Assembly: GCA_003116975.1 (NCBI GenBank)
Contig: BGKB01000267.1
Span: 1-47,056, forward strand
Direction of reading: 5' to 3'
Source: Aurantiochytrium sp. KH105
Lineage: Eukaryota; Sar; Bigyra; Thraustochytrida; Thraustochytriidae
DNA: 47,056 bases
Of the stretch, positions 1-10,256 are shown piece after piece; positions within the stretch are counted from its first letter, which is position 1, and every line of letters begins with the position of its first letter. The notes under the pieces were generated by a model. The model saw only the letters and a program-made list of their open reading frames with translations, was not told where the DNA came from and ran no database searches. Both the position numbers and the translations under genes were made by a program.

Positions 1-836
1 CGTCGTCGTCGTCATCCTTGGAGAAGGCGTCCCCCGTGACGCTCGCGCGACCGGTAGCCCACTCACGTGCAGGGGGGGGAGTTCGATGGCAAAGCAAGCG
101 CAGCGACCTCTATGTTGGTGCATCCAAGCGCTCTCTCGCGAGCGTCAGTAGACGCGACGGGCGCGAGAGCCTGCGACGCGACCGTGTAGCCGTCCGCCAT
201 GCTGCTGCTGTCATCACTCATGCTTTTGAGGACGCGGAAACATGGCCAGCGCGTGTCGGGGACGGCAAGGAGCGGTCGAGAGCCAAGCGCACGCGTCCTC
301 TCGTGTCCACGCTCGTGCGCGCGCGCGTAGACGTGGACTGACACGGCGGCAGAGATCGAATGGCGGTCTGGTGCCGTTGCCTTGCGTTTTTTCCCGTCCC
401 TGCTTGAGCCCAATGAATGCAGCTTCGCTCCAGCAAGCCCCTATCCACCCCGAGTCTACGCCCCGCCAGCGGCCCCGCAGATCCCCACAGCACGCCACGA
501 GTGACACCGGTCTCGTAAATTGAATGTTGGCGCCCGGGAGCTTCCAGCGCGTTAGGTTGGCTAAAACGCCAACCTTCATGCCGCGGCTACTGTCCTGGAC
601 CGCGGCGACCTAAACCCCACGGCGGGCCAGTGTGGTGACTACAGCCCCATAAACGTGGTACACTGTGTGGGATCAAATCAGCTGTGGGGACCGCCCCGAT
701 GCCACTGCAGCGCGTCAAGGCCGGACAAGGCCCACAGAAGGCCCCGCAGGGTGTGCGGATCTGCGAGAGGTTGGGCCGCTTTTTGACGGGGCCGGGGGGA
801 GGAAAGTAACCTATCGTAGAAGGGAACTTCATTCGG
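1..836. other. 5' spacer, no confirmed gene
   Basis: No complete gene is supported here. The first 61 bases could be coding on the minus strand, where a frame running off the left edge ends in an Asp run, preceded by a C-rich tract and an AG that could be a splice acceptor or chance. A perfect 8-bp stem with a 6-nt loop lies at 554-575. The stretch from about 780 onward is probably promoter and leader of the release factor gene. Confidence 0.4.
554..575. repeat. Perfect 8-bp hairpin
   Basis: AGGTTGGC at 554-561 is followed by loop TAAAAC and the exact reverse complement GCCAACCT at 568-575. It is not a histone-type 3' hairpin, which has a 6-bp stem and 4-nt loop. No function is assigned. Confidence 0.5.
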
Positions 837-925
837 GTGGTCAGGCCTGAACCGGCGGAGGTCGCCTGCGGCGAGCGAGGCGTGGAGCGTCGCGTCCCTT
901 GGCGTCGCGTCGCGCCGCGCCAGGT

Positions 926-950
926 AGAGCGGAGCAGAGCAGAGACGAGG
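926..950 (+). promoter_or_regulatory. NNAGC pentamer array upstream of release factor gene
   Basis: Consecutive pentamers AGAGC, GGAGC, AGAGC, AGAGA and CGAGG end 87 bp before the preferred ATG at 1038. The same unit in the same orientation precedes several other starts in this window. A role as a core promoter or 5' leader element is inferred. Confidence 0.45.
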
Positions 951-1037
951 ACGGGCCAGGAGGCGCACGTATCCCTCCGTTGGGTAAAGAAAGTCTTCGC
1001 GAAGTACTGTACCGGCCAGCACCACCACGAAGAAAGG

Positions 1038-2312
1038 ATGCTGGCACGAAGGAGGCTGGGCATGCCCGTCGTCGACGTTTTGGTGGCAAGGCGCTGGAGA
1101 CGACGAAGACCCCGACCCATGTGCGGACGCAGAGCCATGAGCGGGCAGGCAGAACAGGCAGACACGATACCGCTCCCGGATTGGGCACGTGCACGCGTGC
1201 TTCAGGGCGCAACGCGGCTGGAAGCGGCGCTCGAAAAGGCCAGTGCAGACCTCGAGACGCTCGCGCCCGGATCAGCTGCCTATGCACGTACAGCACGTGA
1301 GGCAGGGCGTCTCGACACGCTCTGCGAGGCCCACAGACAAATGCAAAGCGCAGAGGCATTAGCGCAAAGCCTGCGGCAAGACATTGAAGCCTTTGAAGAC
1401 GAGGACCGCGAGCTCGCGGCTCTGGCGCGCGAGGAACTCGAGTCCGCCTTGGCTCTGGCGCGTGCCGCAGAGGATGACCTCGTGGCGGGGCTATTGCCTC
1501 GAGACGAAGACGAAGACTCCAACGCTATCGTGGAGGTTCGACCTGGCGTGGGCGGCGATGAGGCGGCGTTGTTTGCAGAAGAAATTTTTACCATGTACGA
1601 GCGTCTTGCGGGTGCCAAGCAATGGCAATGGGAAACCATGGCCAAGCGTTACAAGGACCAAGGGTTGCGCGAAGGCCTAGCCTTGGTCTCAGGAGAGGGC
1701 GCATTCGGGCGACTCAAGTTCGAAAGCGGCGTCCACCGCGTCCAGCGAGTGCCGAGCACCGAGAGCAGTGGCCGCGTGCACACAAGCACAGTGATGGTGC
1801 TCGTCCTCCCAGAAGTGGACGAGACCGAGGTCCAGCTTGATCCGAGCGAGGTGCGCGTCGAGGTCTTTCGTGCTTCTGGTGCGGGTGGCCAGCACGTAAA
1901 CACGACGGAGAGTGCGGTTCGCGTCATTCACGAGCCTACGGGTCTCACTGTGTCCATCCAAGACGAGCGTTCACAGCACATGAACAAGTCCAAGGCCATG
2001 AAGATCTTGCTCGCACGTGTCCAAGCACAAGTGCAAGAGGAGGAGCGGCGCAAGAAACAAGATATGCGAGCTGACTTGCTTGTGACGGGTGACCGCTCCG
2101 AAAAAATTCGTACGTACAATTACGCACGTGACCAATGCGTGGACCATCGCGTGGGTGGGTCTGGAATTCGTGGCTTGACCGACCTCTTGCACGGATCGTT
2201 GGAACTGGAGCGTAGCATATGGTCTCCTCTCCGTGTGCAGACTGCTTTGGCTCGTCTAGAGATCGATGAAGAAGACAAAAACAATACTCCAAAGAAGAAT
2301 AAGTTGCAATGA
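1038..2312 (+). CDS. Mitochondrial peptide chain release factor 1 (class I RF, RF1 type)
   Basis: This class I release factor would recognise stop codons on organellar ribosomes and hydrolyse peptidyl-tRNA. The GGQ catalytic motif is at residues 283-285, inside the family signature SGAGGQHVN. A PST tripeptide at 239-241 occupies the position of the RF1 PxT stop-decoding motif (PAT in E. coli), 44 residues before GGQ, close to the bacterial spacing of 45. The helical PCRF region lies N-terminal to it. The frame is open back to 837, but I prefer the ATG at 1038 because it opens an Arg-rich leader of about 27 residues, first acidic residue at 13, typical of a mitochondrial presequence. The resulting 424 aa fits a mature RF1 of about 360 aa plus leader. 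The C-terminus is Lys/Asn-rich. It converges on the AP2 gene. Mitochondrial location is inferred from the leader. Confidence 0.93.
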   Translation: MLARRRLGMPVVDVLVARRWRRRRPRPMCGRRAMSGQAEQADTIPLPDWARARVLQGATRLEAALEKASADLETLAPGSAAYARTAREAGRLDTLCEAHRQMQSAEALAQSLRQDIEAFEDEDRELAALAREELESALALARAAEDDLVAGLLPRDEDEDSNAIVEVRPGVGGDEAALFAEEIFTMYERLAGAKQWQWETMAKRYKDQGLREGLALVSGEGAFGRLKFESGVHRVQRVPSTESSGRVHTSTVMVLVLPEVDETEVQLDPSEVRVEVFRASGAGGQHVNTTESAVRVIHEPTGLTVSIQDERSQHMNKSKAMKILLARVQAQVQEEERRKKQDMRADLLVTGDRSEKIRTYNYARDQCVDHRVGGSGIRGLTDLLHGSLELERSIWSPLRVQTALARLEIDEEDKNNTPKKNKLQ

Positions 2313-2591
2313 CTTTTGATTGTTGTGAGCCCAACTCGATTCAAGAAAATGTCCTGCATTTTCTTTTTTCGTGTGGACACGATGATGCATGCGAAAGGAA
2401 TGTGTAATAATAGAATGGATAAAAAAGTAAGAAAAGAGAAGTTGCAATTGATTTACAGTACGAAGTGAGAATGTCAGGACAGCAGGGTGCCTCTCGTCGA
2501 GTCCTTTATGGTTGCGAGCCCTTCCTCAGGGCGCGTAGTTGACAGCGTCGGGCCGACGGGGCTACAGGCGCAAGGCTTTTTTCGGCCTCGT

Positions 2592-3983
2592 TTACATGTT
2601 GTGCGAGTGAGCATACATGTTGTGTGTAAGCATGGGCTGAGCAGCCGGCATGTGCTTGGAATGTGGGTGCATGTGATGCTGGGCTCCGTCGTTGTTGACA
2701 ACGTAGAGACTTTGTACAGGGGGGCTGTACGAAGCTGCAGTGGCCTTGGTCTTGGCATGGGGCGCCATGGCCGGGGCCTTGACGATGACCTTTGCGAGCG
2801 GCGAGTCTGGGAAGTCGCCATTGACAGAGAGGTCCGAGATGCGCGGGGTCACGTGGTTGTCGCTGACGGTGCTGCTCGTGTCCGAGGATGCGGGAACCTT
2901 GCGCGGGCAGTGGACGAGGTGCTGAAGGGTGTTGGGCACGCATCCATGCTTGGCAAAGGCTTCCTTGAGGACGTTCAAGGTGTCGTTGTCCATGTCAACA
3001 AAGTTGGTGGGAGCCTTGATGCCCTTGATCTGGCGAGCGGCATTGTCGTAGACGAGGGCTGCCTCGAGCTCGGTCGTGAAGCGGCCAAGGTAGCGCACGC
3101 GGGTTGCGTCGCGGATGCGTGCCTGCCACTTGCGATCCTTGCCGCAGCAGCTGACGCCGCGAAAGGTGGATGTTTGGCGTCCCTTAATGGAGTTGGCGCT
3201 GTTGGTCTTGGGCGTCACCGCGGGCGTGGCCGAGGCCACGGGATTGGGCTCAGGCTTGGGCTTGGAGGCCGACTCGGGCTTGGGCTCAGGCTTAGACGCA
3301 GCATTGGTCGGCAAGCTCGAGACTGTAAGCCTGCTGTTGAAGGCCTGCATCGGGCCGGTGGCCAGAGGCGCGGGGCGCATCTTGTTGTTGTTGTGAATGT
3401 GCTGCATGACATGCATGGATGGGACAGGGGCACACTGCTGCTGCTGCTGCTGCTGTTTGATGGTGTGCATCTTTTGCTTTTGTTGCATCTCCATGGCGCC
3501 GCGGAAGCTCGGTTTGGGGGCCGAGACGTGGGCCGGCTTTGCAACGTGCTCGGGCGTGCAGAACTTCTTGGGCGTCGGCGCGGTCGTGCCAGTGGCGGCC
3601 TTGCGCTTCTTGCTGGCGGTGGCCGGTGCCTTGTGAGGCTCCTCCTTGACCCTCATGGGCATGTAAGTGATAATGTTGCTGTTGTTGACCTCGCTGGGCG
3701 CCGGTGCCGGCACCACGGGCGCGGAGAGCTCGATGGGGTTGTGGACCTCGGGGAGCGGCCATCCGATGATGTCCTCGCTGACAGGCTTGATCTCGGGGAG
3801 GGGCTCTGCCGCGGCGACAATGCCATCGTCGTCGGTCATGTTGGACAGCGGGCTGTCGAGCTGTTCTGCGTAGCCGTCGAAGAGGTCGCCGCCATCGAGG
3901 AAGCTGGCGTCCATGCCACTCGGCATGAACGAGTCCCTGTCGTCGAACATGAACTCAAGGTCTTCTGCCGCGAAGTCCATCAT
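2592..3983 (-). CDS. Single AP2/ERF-domain transcription factor
   Basis: A 463-aa probable nuclear DNA-binding regulator. One AP2 domain spans about residues 271-330, with the TFRGV opening, a WQARIRD strand, the YLGRF turn, the EAALVYDNAAR helix and a closing TNF. The rest is low complexity: an acidic, Phe/Met-rich N-terminus (residues 1-60) that could be an activation domain, Ala/Pro/Lys linkers, a short polyglutamine run encoded by CTG repeats at 3435-3455, a Pro-Lys-Glu repeat region just before the domain, and a His/Met-rich C-terminus. The frame continues upstream to 4307, but the leader there is Arg/Glu-rich low complexity. The ATG at 3983 begins a sensible acidic domain and is directly preceded by an AGAGC/AAAGC pentamer array. 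About 10 kb of gene-free DNA lies upstream. Targets are unknown. Confidence 0.88.
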   Translation of the reverse strand: MMDFAAEDLEFMFDDRDSFMPSGMDASFLDGGDLFDGYAEQLDSPLSNMTDDDGIVAAAEPLPEIKPVSEDIIGWPLPEVHNPIELSAPVVPAPAPSEVNNSNIITYMPMRVKEEPHKAPATASKKRKAATGTTAPTPKKFCTPEHVAKPAHVSAPKPSFRGAMEMQQKQKMHTIKQQQQQQQCAPVPSMHVMQHIHNNNKMRPAPLATGPMQAFNSRLTVSSLPTNAASKPEPKPESASKPKPEPNPVASATPAVTPKTNSANSIKGRQTSTFRGVSCCGKDRKWQARIRDATRVRYLGRFTTELEAALVYDNAARQIKGIKAPTNFVDMDNDTLNVLKEAFAKHGCVPNTLQHLVHCPRKVPASSDTSSTVSDNHVTPRISDLSVNGDFPDSPLAKVIVKAPAMAPHAKTKATAASYSPPVQSLYVVNNDGAQHHMHPHSKHMPAAQPMLTHNMYAHSHNM

Positions 3984-3985
3984 TC

Positions 3986-4020
3986 TCTGCTGCTCTGCTC
4001 TGCTCTGCTTTGCTTTGCTT
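3986..4020 (-). promoter_or_regulatory. AGAGC/AAAGC pentamer array abutting the AP2 start
   Basis: On the minus strand this is a run of AAAGC then AGAGC units ending three bases before the start codon. It has the same orientation relative to the gene as the arrays at 926, 23438, 33244, 36744 and 46244. Confidence 0.45.
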
Positions 4021-5632
4021 CGTTCGCTCTTGCTCCTGCTGCTTCTCCTGCGAGCCGGAGTGTGAACGAATGCGGTTTGTTTCTGCTTCTGCTTTGGATC
4101 TCCTTCTCGAGCCGAGCCAAGCGGGTCTGCCTCGTCGCCCCAAGCTCTGCAGCTGCAGATGCTGCCTGCCCGCCTGCTTCTTCCGAGTCCGGGCCGCCGC
4201 GTGCCGCCTCTCCTGCTTCCGGCTCGCCTCGCGCGCCGCGAGAGCACGTGCTCCCCGCCGCTCGCTTCCTCTTCGCCGGGCGCCTCCCTCCGCCTTTCCT
4301 CGCCCAAGTGTGCACTCGGAAGTTGGCGGCCGAAGTGTGCGCCGCGCTGCCTCTTCTGCGCGCGCGCGCGTGCGAGAAACTTATCCGGGGCCGCGCTTCC
4401 GGCTCCTCCGGCCTGGAGCGCCTGCTCGTCTCGTCTCGTCCCGTCTCGGTCGTCTGGCTCGCCGGCTTGCGGGCCTGCGAGGCGATGCGGTGCGCTGCGC
4501 TGCGGTGCGGTGCCGCGAGGCGGTGGTGGCTGGAAAAATGCGAAAAGAAAGCCTGGGCCGCGCGTGCCTCGCTCGCCTCTGCTTACTGCCTTACGGACAG
4601 AGAGAGAGAGAGAGAGCGACTGAGAAAGTGGAAATGTAATGCAAATTCAAGAGGCGGGATGCGTGCGTCTCGACTCGACCCGTCTCAGGAATAGACCGCG
4701 CGTGCCGAGAGGTCGAGCTGCTGGCTCAAGGACGGCGCCGGGCCGGGAGGTAGCTCGCCTTTATCGATCTGAAGCCTCGCGCGCCTAGCCGGCCGGTGGG
4801 TCTGTCTGTTGGCTCCTGGCTCTGCTCTCCGGGACCCGGCGCTGGACCGCCGCTCGAGGACCGAGGTTTTGCTTTGCTTTTGCTTTTGGTTTATTACGCT
4901 GCGCGCAAGAATGGAAAAGGGACGGAGTGCGCGAAGTGCTCGCGCGAAGAGGGCGACGTGCACTGCGATGGATCGATCGACCACGACCGGTCGATGCGCC
5001 TTCGCGGACGGAACTCTGGAAGCGCGAAGTGGAGTGCCACAAGCGCTTGCTTGCCTGACTCGACTTGGACTCTTGTCCCTTGCTCGTTGGATCGACGGCT
5101 GGCAGGTGGATGGATCAAGATGGACAGATCGATGGATGGTTGAGGGACGGACTCCTCTGCTCGCGCTGCTGCTGCTGTTGCTGCGCTGCCGTGCTGCTCG
5201 GGTGGTCGCTCGAGTTCGGGTTTTGGGTTTGCATTCTGGCTGCCGGCCGCGGCAGCGCGTCGCCGCCGAGTAAGCAAGCAGCAGCAAGCAAGAAGCAGCG
5301 AAAAGGAAGAAGGCGAGAGGGGGGAGAGGCAGAGGAAAAAGAAAGAAGAAAGAGGTAGAAACGCCCGGGAGGGGAAGAAAGCAGCGCAGACTGGACTGGG
5401 CGGCCGGCCGGCAGAGTAACTCTTGGTCCAAGACGGCAGAAAAGAAAGATCGATCGATCGATCGATGGTCGATCGATCGATGTTGGTGCTTATCCAGGGG
5501 GGCAGGGCGGGACTGATCGAAAGCAGCACCGTCGCTGTGGGCCAGCTCAGACTAGCGAGGCGTGGCTTGGCGTGGCTTGGCGTGGCTTGGCGCGTTCTTC
5601 CCTCCCGCTGCAAATTCACTGACGAGCGAGCA

Positions 5633-5670
5633 GGGCAGAGCAGAGCAGAGCAGCGCAGAGCGGAGCGAGG
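5633..5670 (+). repeat. GCAGA pentamer array without an adjacent gene
   Basis: Repeated GCAGA/GCGGA units on the plus strand, like the arrays before start codons elsewhere. No plus-strand gene follows, so the motif alone does not mark a gene, unless an unrecognised transcript starts here. Confidence 0.5.
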
Positions 5671-5679
5671 AAGCAGGCA

Positions 5680-5708
5680 AGAAAGAAAGAAAGAAAGAAA
5701 GAAAGAAA
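5680..5708. repeat. (GAAA)n microsatellite
   Basis: About seven GAAA units in an uninterrupted run within the gene-free region. Confidence 0.8.
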
Positions 5709-8499
5709 ACAAGCAAGCAGCGGCCAGGCTTCCCGTGCCACGCGGCGCAGCGCAGGCCCGCGCGAGTCTCCTTCATCCGACCAATGTGCCGCCAATCGGT
5801 CTATCGATTGATGGATCGACAAATCGATCAATGGATTGCCAGCGCGGAGGCTGCTGTAATGCCCTGCAAAAACGCCTCCCCACACCACGCCCGCACTTGA
5901 AAGCCCATTGCCCACACCACTCGACCGCGGCCCAGGAATCCGGCCTCCTTGGCGGCAGCCACTCTGGCTCTGGCGCGACGTACCGTTCGGCGACGCGCCG
6001 GGTGCTGCGCTCACGTGCGACCATGGGCGCCTTGCCTCCGTGCCTCGCAAACGTTCGCGTCTGCTACTGCTGCTGCTGGCGAGGTTGCCCGCCCGCCACG
6101 CCTCCGGCGAGGAAAGGCCCGCGGCGGCGGCCAGGGCCAGCTGGGCTGAAGAGCAGGCCCACCAGCAGCAAGCTCTAGCGTAAGATGCTGGTGTAACTCG
6201 AAGTTTCTGTTGTCGTCTTTTTATAGACGCTATTCTTCTTCTTGGCGCGACGGCAGGCACGTAGAATGGCGCCGGATTCTGTGCAGCTTTGGTCTGTGCG
6301 AAACAGGCTGTTCAAGGCTACAGGACTGGACTAGAAACGAAGCCAAGCCAAGCCTCCCTCGCAGCGTTGGTATCCTCGCAGCAGCTTCTAATCTCTCTTT
6401 CTTCTCCTGGCAACCGAGGCTTTGCACTGCATTGCATTGCATTTCCCTGCATTACAACGCATTGCAGCAAGCGGTCGCCTCGTGTATCTTCTACTTCTTC
6501 CCCTCCTCTTTCTCCCGCTTCCTCTGGCAGCCCAACGCTGCGCAGCGCGGCCCAGGACGTACGTGCGTACGTCTCGGATCGAAAGAAGCCTGGCGGCAAC
6601 GCGAGGCGAGGCGGCCGACCGAGCTTGGCAGCTGCAGCCAGCGCAGCAACCAGCGAGCAACGGCCTCGCAGGCGTTGCGCGCGAGGCGGCGGCGCGCCGA
6701 TGCTCTCTCGACATTCCGCGGTTCTTCGCCTCTTCTGTGCCTCCCTTTCCGCCGCGCTCCGCCTCTCTCTGTGGCCGGTCTCCTCTCTGCGCCCGCCATA
6801 GAACTAACTTCCGAAGTGCGCGCCAGCCACCACAGCCAGCTTGCCGGCCAGCCAGGTAAGTAGGGGCAGGCCAACTGGGGGGAGCCAGACAGAACCGACC
6901 GACCGGCGGGGCCAGTCCCGAAACGCCGGCCAAGATGGAAGCCGCAGCTCCTCCGCGCCGCAGCTGTGGGCCGCGCTCCTTAACCAAAGGCTGGCGCCGC
7001 GGGAGGGGCCCGGGGGGGGGGGGCGCGCGGGACGTCTCGCGCCGCGCCGCCGTCTCCGCAGCCGTGTCTTGCCGCGCGTGCCGCGTTAGGGCCTTGAAGC
7101 ACGCGTGGACCGCGCGCGCGTCGCGTGCCCCCCCCGCGCGCGCTGCCCGGCCCTGCCCTGCACTGCTCTGCACCGGCCAGCGGGTCTTCCTCGGGAGCCG
7201 CGGCAGACCGACGCCTCCGGCTGCCCCGCGCGTCTCTGGGCCTGCAGCTCCGACTTCGTCGCCGCAGCTCGGCGCGAAGCGAAGCAGCCACCTTCCCCAC
7301 AGCGGCTTCCGCGGGGCCACTCGCCGCCGCCGCGCGTGCACGACCTGCCCTCGCTGCCCCTGCCGGCCCAAGGTGCTTCTGCGGGTAGCCAGCAGATGCG
7401 GGGGTCCCTCTCCTCGCCTGCCCCGGTTAAGAGAAAAAGAAAAAGAAATAGGAAAAAGATGAAAGCCCCCGCAGTAGGTTGTCCCCACACATCTTCTCCT
7501 CGCGGCGCGGTGCGAACTGCTTCGATCGAGGTGGGGGGTTAAAAAGCGCGCCTAGGAGAGAGGGTGCTGACAGTGAGGACAATCCGGCATCGAATCGTGG
7601 CGCGCCGGCCGTGGCAGCTGCCAGCTGAAGGAAAGAAAGGATGAAAGAAGGGACGATAGAAGGAAGGGAAGCAGGCGCGGAGAGAGGACGGAGAAGCCTC
7701 CAGCTCGGCCTGGCCTCGTGTTCTTCTGCCGAGAAAAACTGGGCTCGACTTGGCAGTGAGGCCTCATTCTCCTGGTCACCCCGTCTAAAGCAGCGGTATG
7801 TTGGACAGTACGTAGCAGAGCAGCCAGCGATCCTTGCATCTCGACCCCACCCGACTCGACTCGAGACCTGCCACCACCATCGATCGCTAAACGAACGAAC
7901 GAACGATCAATCGATCGATCTCCTGATCTTATTCGGCAGTTGCCGCGAGCCTGCTCCGCTCGCTCCGGTCCAGCCTTGACCCATTCTCCTCTCTCTCGAT
8001 TCGAAGATCGAGCTCAGCACAGGCAAGGCAGGCAAGAACAAGAAGCCCGGAAGGCACGGCCGCCCCCCTCCCCCTCGTCTCTAAGAAACAGCAAAGTAGC
8101 CTGGTTGGAGGTTGTCTCGCGCAACCAGGACCTCCGCCGTGGGCTGCGTCGCGGTCGCAGTCGCAGTCGCGGCACTTTAATTCGCTCGACCGACCCAGGA
8201 AGTGGGCCCCTAATAAAGAAAAGAAAGATCCTGCCGCCTCCGCTACCGTGCGGACGAAGGAGAGCAGAAGTGGGAGGAAGCAGATGCCGGCAGGATCGCC
8301 CTTCCAGCCTCCCTCCCTCCCGATTCTCCTGGTTTCTTCCGACGCAGCTTCGTTCGCTCGCGCGCTGTTGCCCGGCGGGAGCACGAGAGCTCACTTGGCA
8401 GAAAACGAGGGTCGCCACGCGTCCTGGCAGCAAAGCTCGCCGCTCGCACGGAGGGACACGCGAAAGGTGGACTCGGATCGTCACTTCCTTGTCCTAGTC

Positions 8500-8500
<1 letters not shown>

Positions 8501-8548
<48 letters not shown>
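8501..8548. repeat. (TTGC)12 microsatellite
   Basis: Twelve uninterrupted TTGC units, the longest perfect simple repeat I found in the window. It is likely polymorphic between strains. Confidence 0.9.
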
Positions 8549-8949
8549 GGCGGATGACGGGTGGGTCTCGGTCCAACGATAGATCGACGCGTGGCACGCG
8601 TGCCTCTGATCAGCTGCTCGGCACGAGGAAAAAGCCTCGAGACGCATGGGCTCCGCCCGCGCCGTCCTTCCTCCATCAACTCCATTCCTTCCCGGCGGCA
8701 CGAGACTGGACAGATGCAGCCATGCCAGGTGCAGCTGCACGGCAGCAGTGGCAGATGCAGATGCAGATGCAGATGCAGCGCGACAAAGAGATTCCGAACA
8801 AGATCCCAGCTGCCTCTTTTGTCCAAACCGCACTGGACTGGACTCCTCCGGCAGCGACCGGGCCGTGGCAGGCAGTGGCAGGTCGATTCGTTCTCCCATC
8901 GACTCTGGTTCTGACGCTCGCTACTCTCGCCCGCTCTCTATGCATGATC

Positions 8950-8993
8950 TGCATCCATCCATCCATCTATCCATCCATTCATCCATCCATCGA
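8950..8993. repeat. (CATC)n imperfect microsatellite
   Basis: About eleven CATC units with two single-base interruptions. Confidence 0.8.
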
Positions 8994-9093
8994 TGCCTCC
9001 ATCGACGATCTCTGTCCGCGACCACGCCGCACCACACCCACACCTGCCTACCACACCTCATCGCGCCGCTGTGGATTCCTTGTCGACGCCGCG

Positions 9094-9155
9094 GCGCGTG
9101 CGCAGCGCAGCGCAGCGCAGCGTAGCGCGTGCGCAGCGCAGCGCAGCGCAGCGTA
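9094..9155. repeat. Perfect tandem duplication of a 31-bp unit made of GCAGC pentamers
   Basis: 9094-9124 and 9125-9155 are identical 31-mers. Each starts GCGCGTGCG, carries four GCAGC pentamers and ends GTA. The identity implies recent duplication or array expansion. Confidence 0.85.
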
Positions 9156-10183
9156 GCGCCTGCGCGGCCAAATGGCAGCAGCAAAAAGAAGTAGGCGCCC
9201 CGCCGCGGCCGCGCGCTGCACTGCGCGCGCGCGTCACGGCGGCGGGCGGGGTCGTGGTCGCGGTCGGGAAATACACGGGCCTGCCTGGTTTTTTCCAGCC
9301 GCTGGCCGCCCGCCCGGCTTGCCTGCCTATACCGCGGTGCAAGCCGCGTAAGGAGCGTCGGACGGATTTCGCCGCTCGTACCCCGCCGCCGGCCACTGCG
9401 GCAGCCAGGGGCGAGTGGACGAAGCGGCGGGCTCGGGCGCCACCGGCGCGCAGGCGTCTGCACGCGCCGCGGCGTGACGACGGTGATGCGAGCGGCATCG
9501 AGTCGCCGCGCCGCCGCCGCGCGCGGTGGCCAGTCCGCGCGCCGGCGAATTGACCGGCCCGAAAGAAGCTAGCTAGCTTGGCGTAGGCCCACAGCTCGAT
9601 TTTCGGCCCGCGGCACGAGCCGAGACCGAGAGCAGCCTGCTTTCTTTTATTCTTTTTTCTTTGGTTGTTTTGCGTGCCAAGCCAGCAGTGGCCAGGGGAA
9701 AGTGAGAGAAAGAAAGACGGAGTGGACACCGCGGAAGGAAATCCCGGATCGCGACGAGCCACTGCCACATGCTGCCGCAGCGCACTCGCACTCGCACTCG
9801 CACTTGTAGCCGCAGCTTGCGCTAGATCGCGCCTCCTCGCTCCGCCCGCGTCCAGCGTTGGACGGCCGTCGATCCGTCAGTCTGTCGGCCGCTGGCCAGC
9901 CAGGTCGACGCGCTGCGACCCCCTGCCCCTTGCACGCATGCCTGCATGCCTGCCTGCCGGGAGACGAGGCGGGCAGGGCACTTCGCCTTCGCTTGCTTCT
10001 TGGAGGCTGCTCGCTTTCGCTTGCGGGGCTCGACCCGAGCCGTGCCGCGTCCGTCGCGTCACCGGGCTGGCTGGCTGCTCGACTGGCTGGCAGGAGGCAA
10101 GCTACCGCGTCGATAGCCGGCAGGTCCACAAACAGACACGCGACGGACGGGCGGCGTGGGGCTGGAGCGAGGGCCAAAGACTC

Positions 10184-10256
10184 GCATTGCATTGCATTCC
10201 AGAGAGCACTTGCAATGCAATGCATTGCATTCCATTGCATTCCATTGCATTCCAGA
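10184..10256. repeat. GCATT array with a perfect 13-bp inverted repeat
   Basis: GCATTGCATTGCA at 10184-10196 is the exact reverse complement of 10211-10223, with a 14-nt loop. Further CATTC/GCATT units follow to 10256. The DNA or RNA could fold into a hairpin. Confidence 0.7.

Noticed and set aside
785..835. GGAGGAAAGT resembling an RNase P RNA core motif
   Set aside because: The remaining conserved regions of RNase P RNA are not identifiable, and a purine-rich decamer is common in this sequence.
2487..4694. 735-codon plus-strand frame opposite the AP2 gene
   Set aside because: It is the antisense shadow of the AP2 gene. The AP2 domain is unambiguous on the minus strand.
6388..7488. 366-codon minus-strand frame in the GC desert
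   Set aside because: Arg/Ala/Gly low complexity, includes microsatellite translation (MQC-type repeats) and overlaps equally long frames on the other strand, as expected for high-GC DNA.
8501..8548. TTGC repeat as a CRISPR or telomere-like array
   Set aside because: No spacers and no telomere consensus; it is a plain microsatellite.
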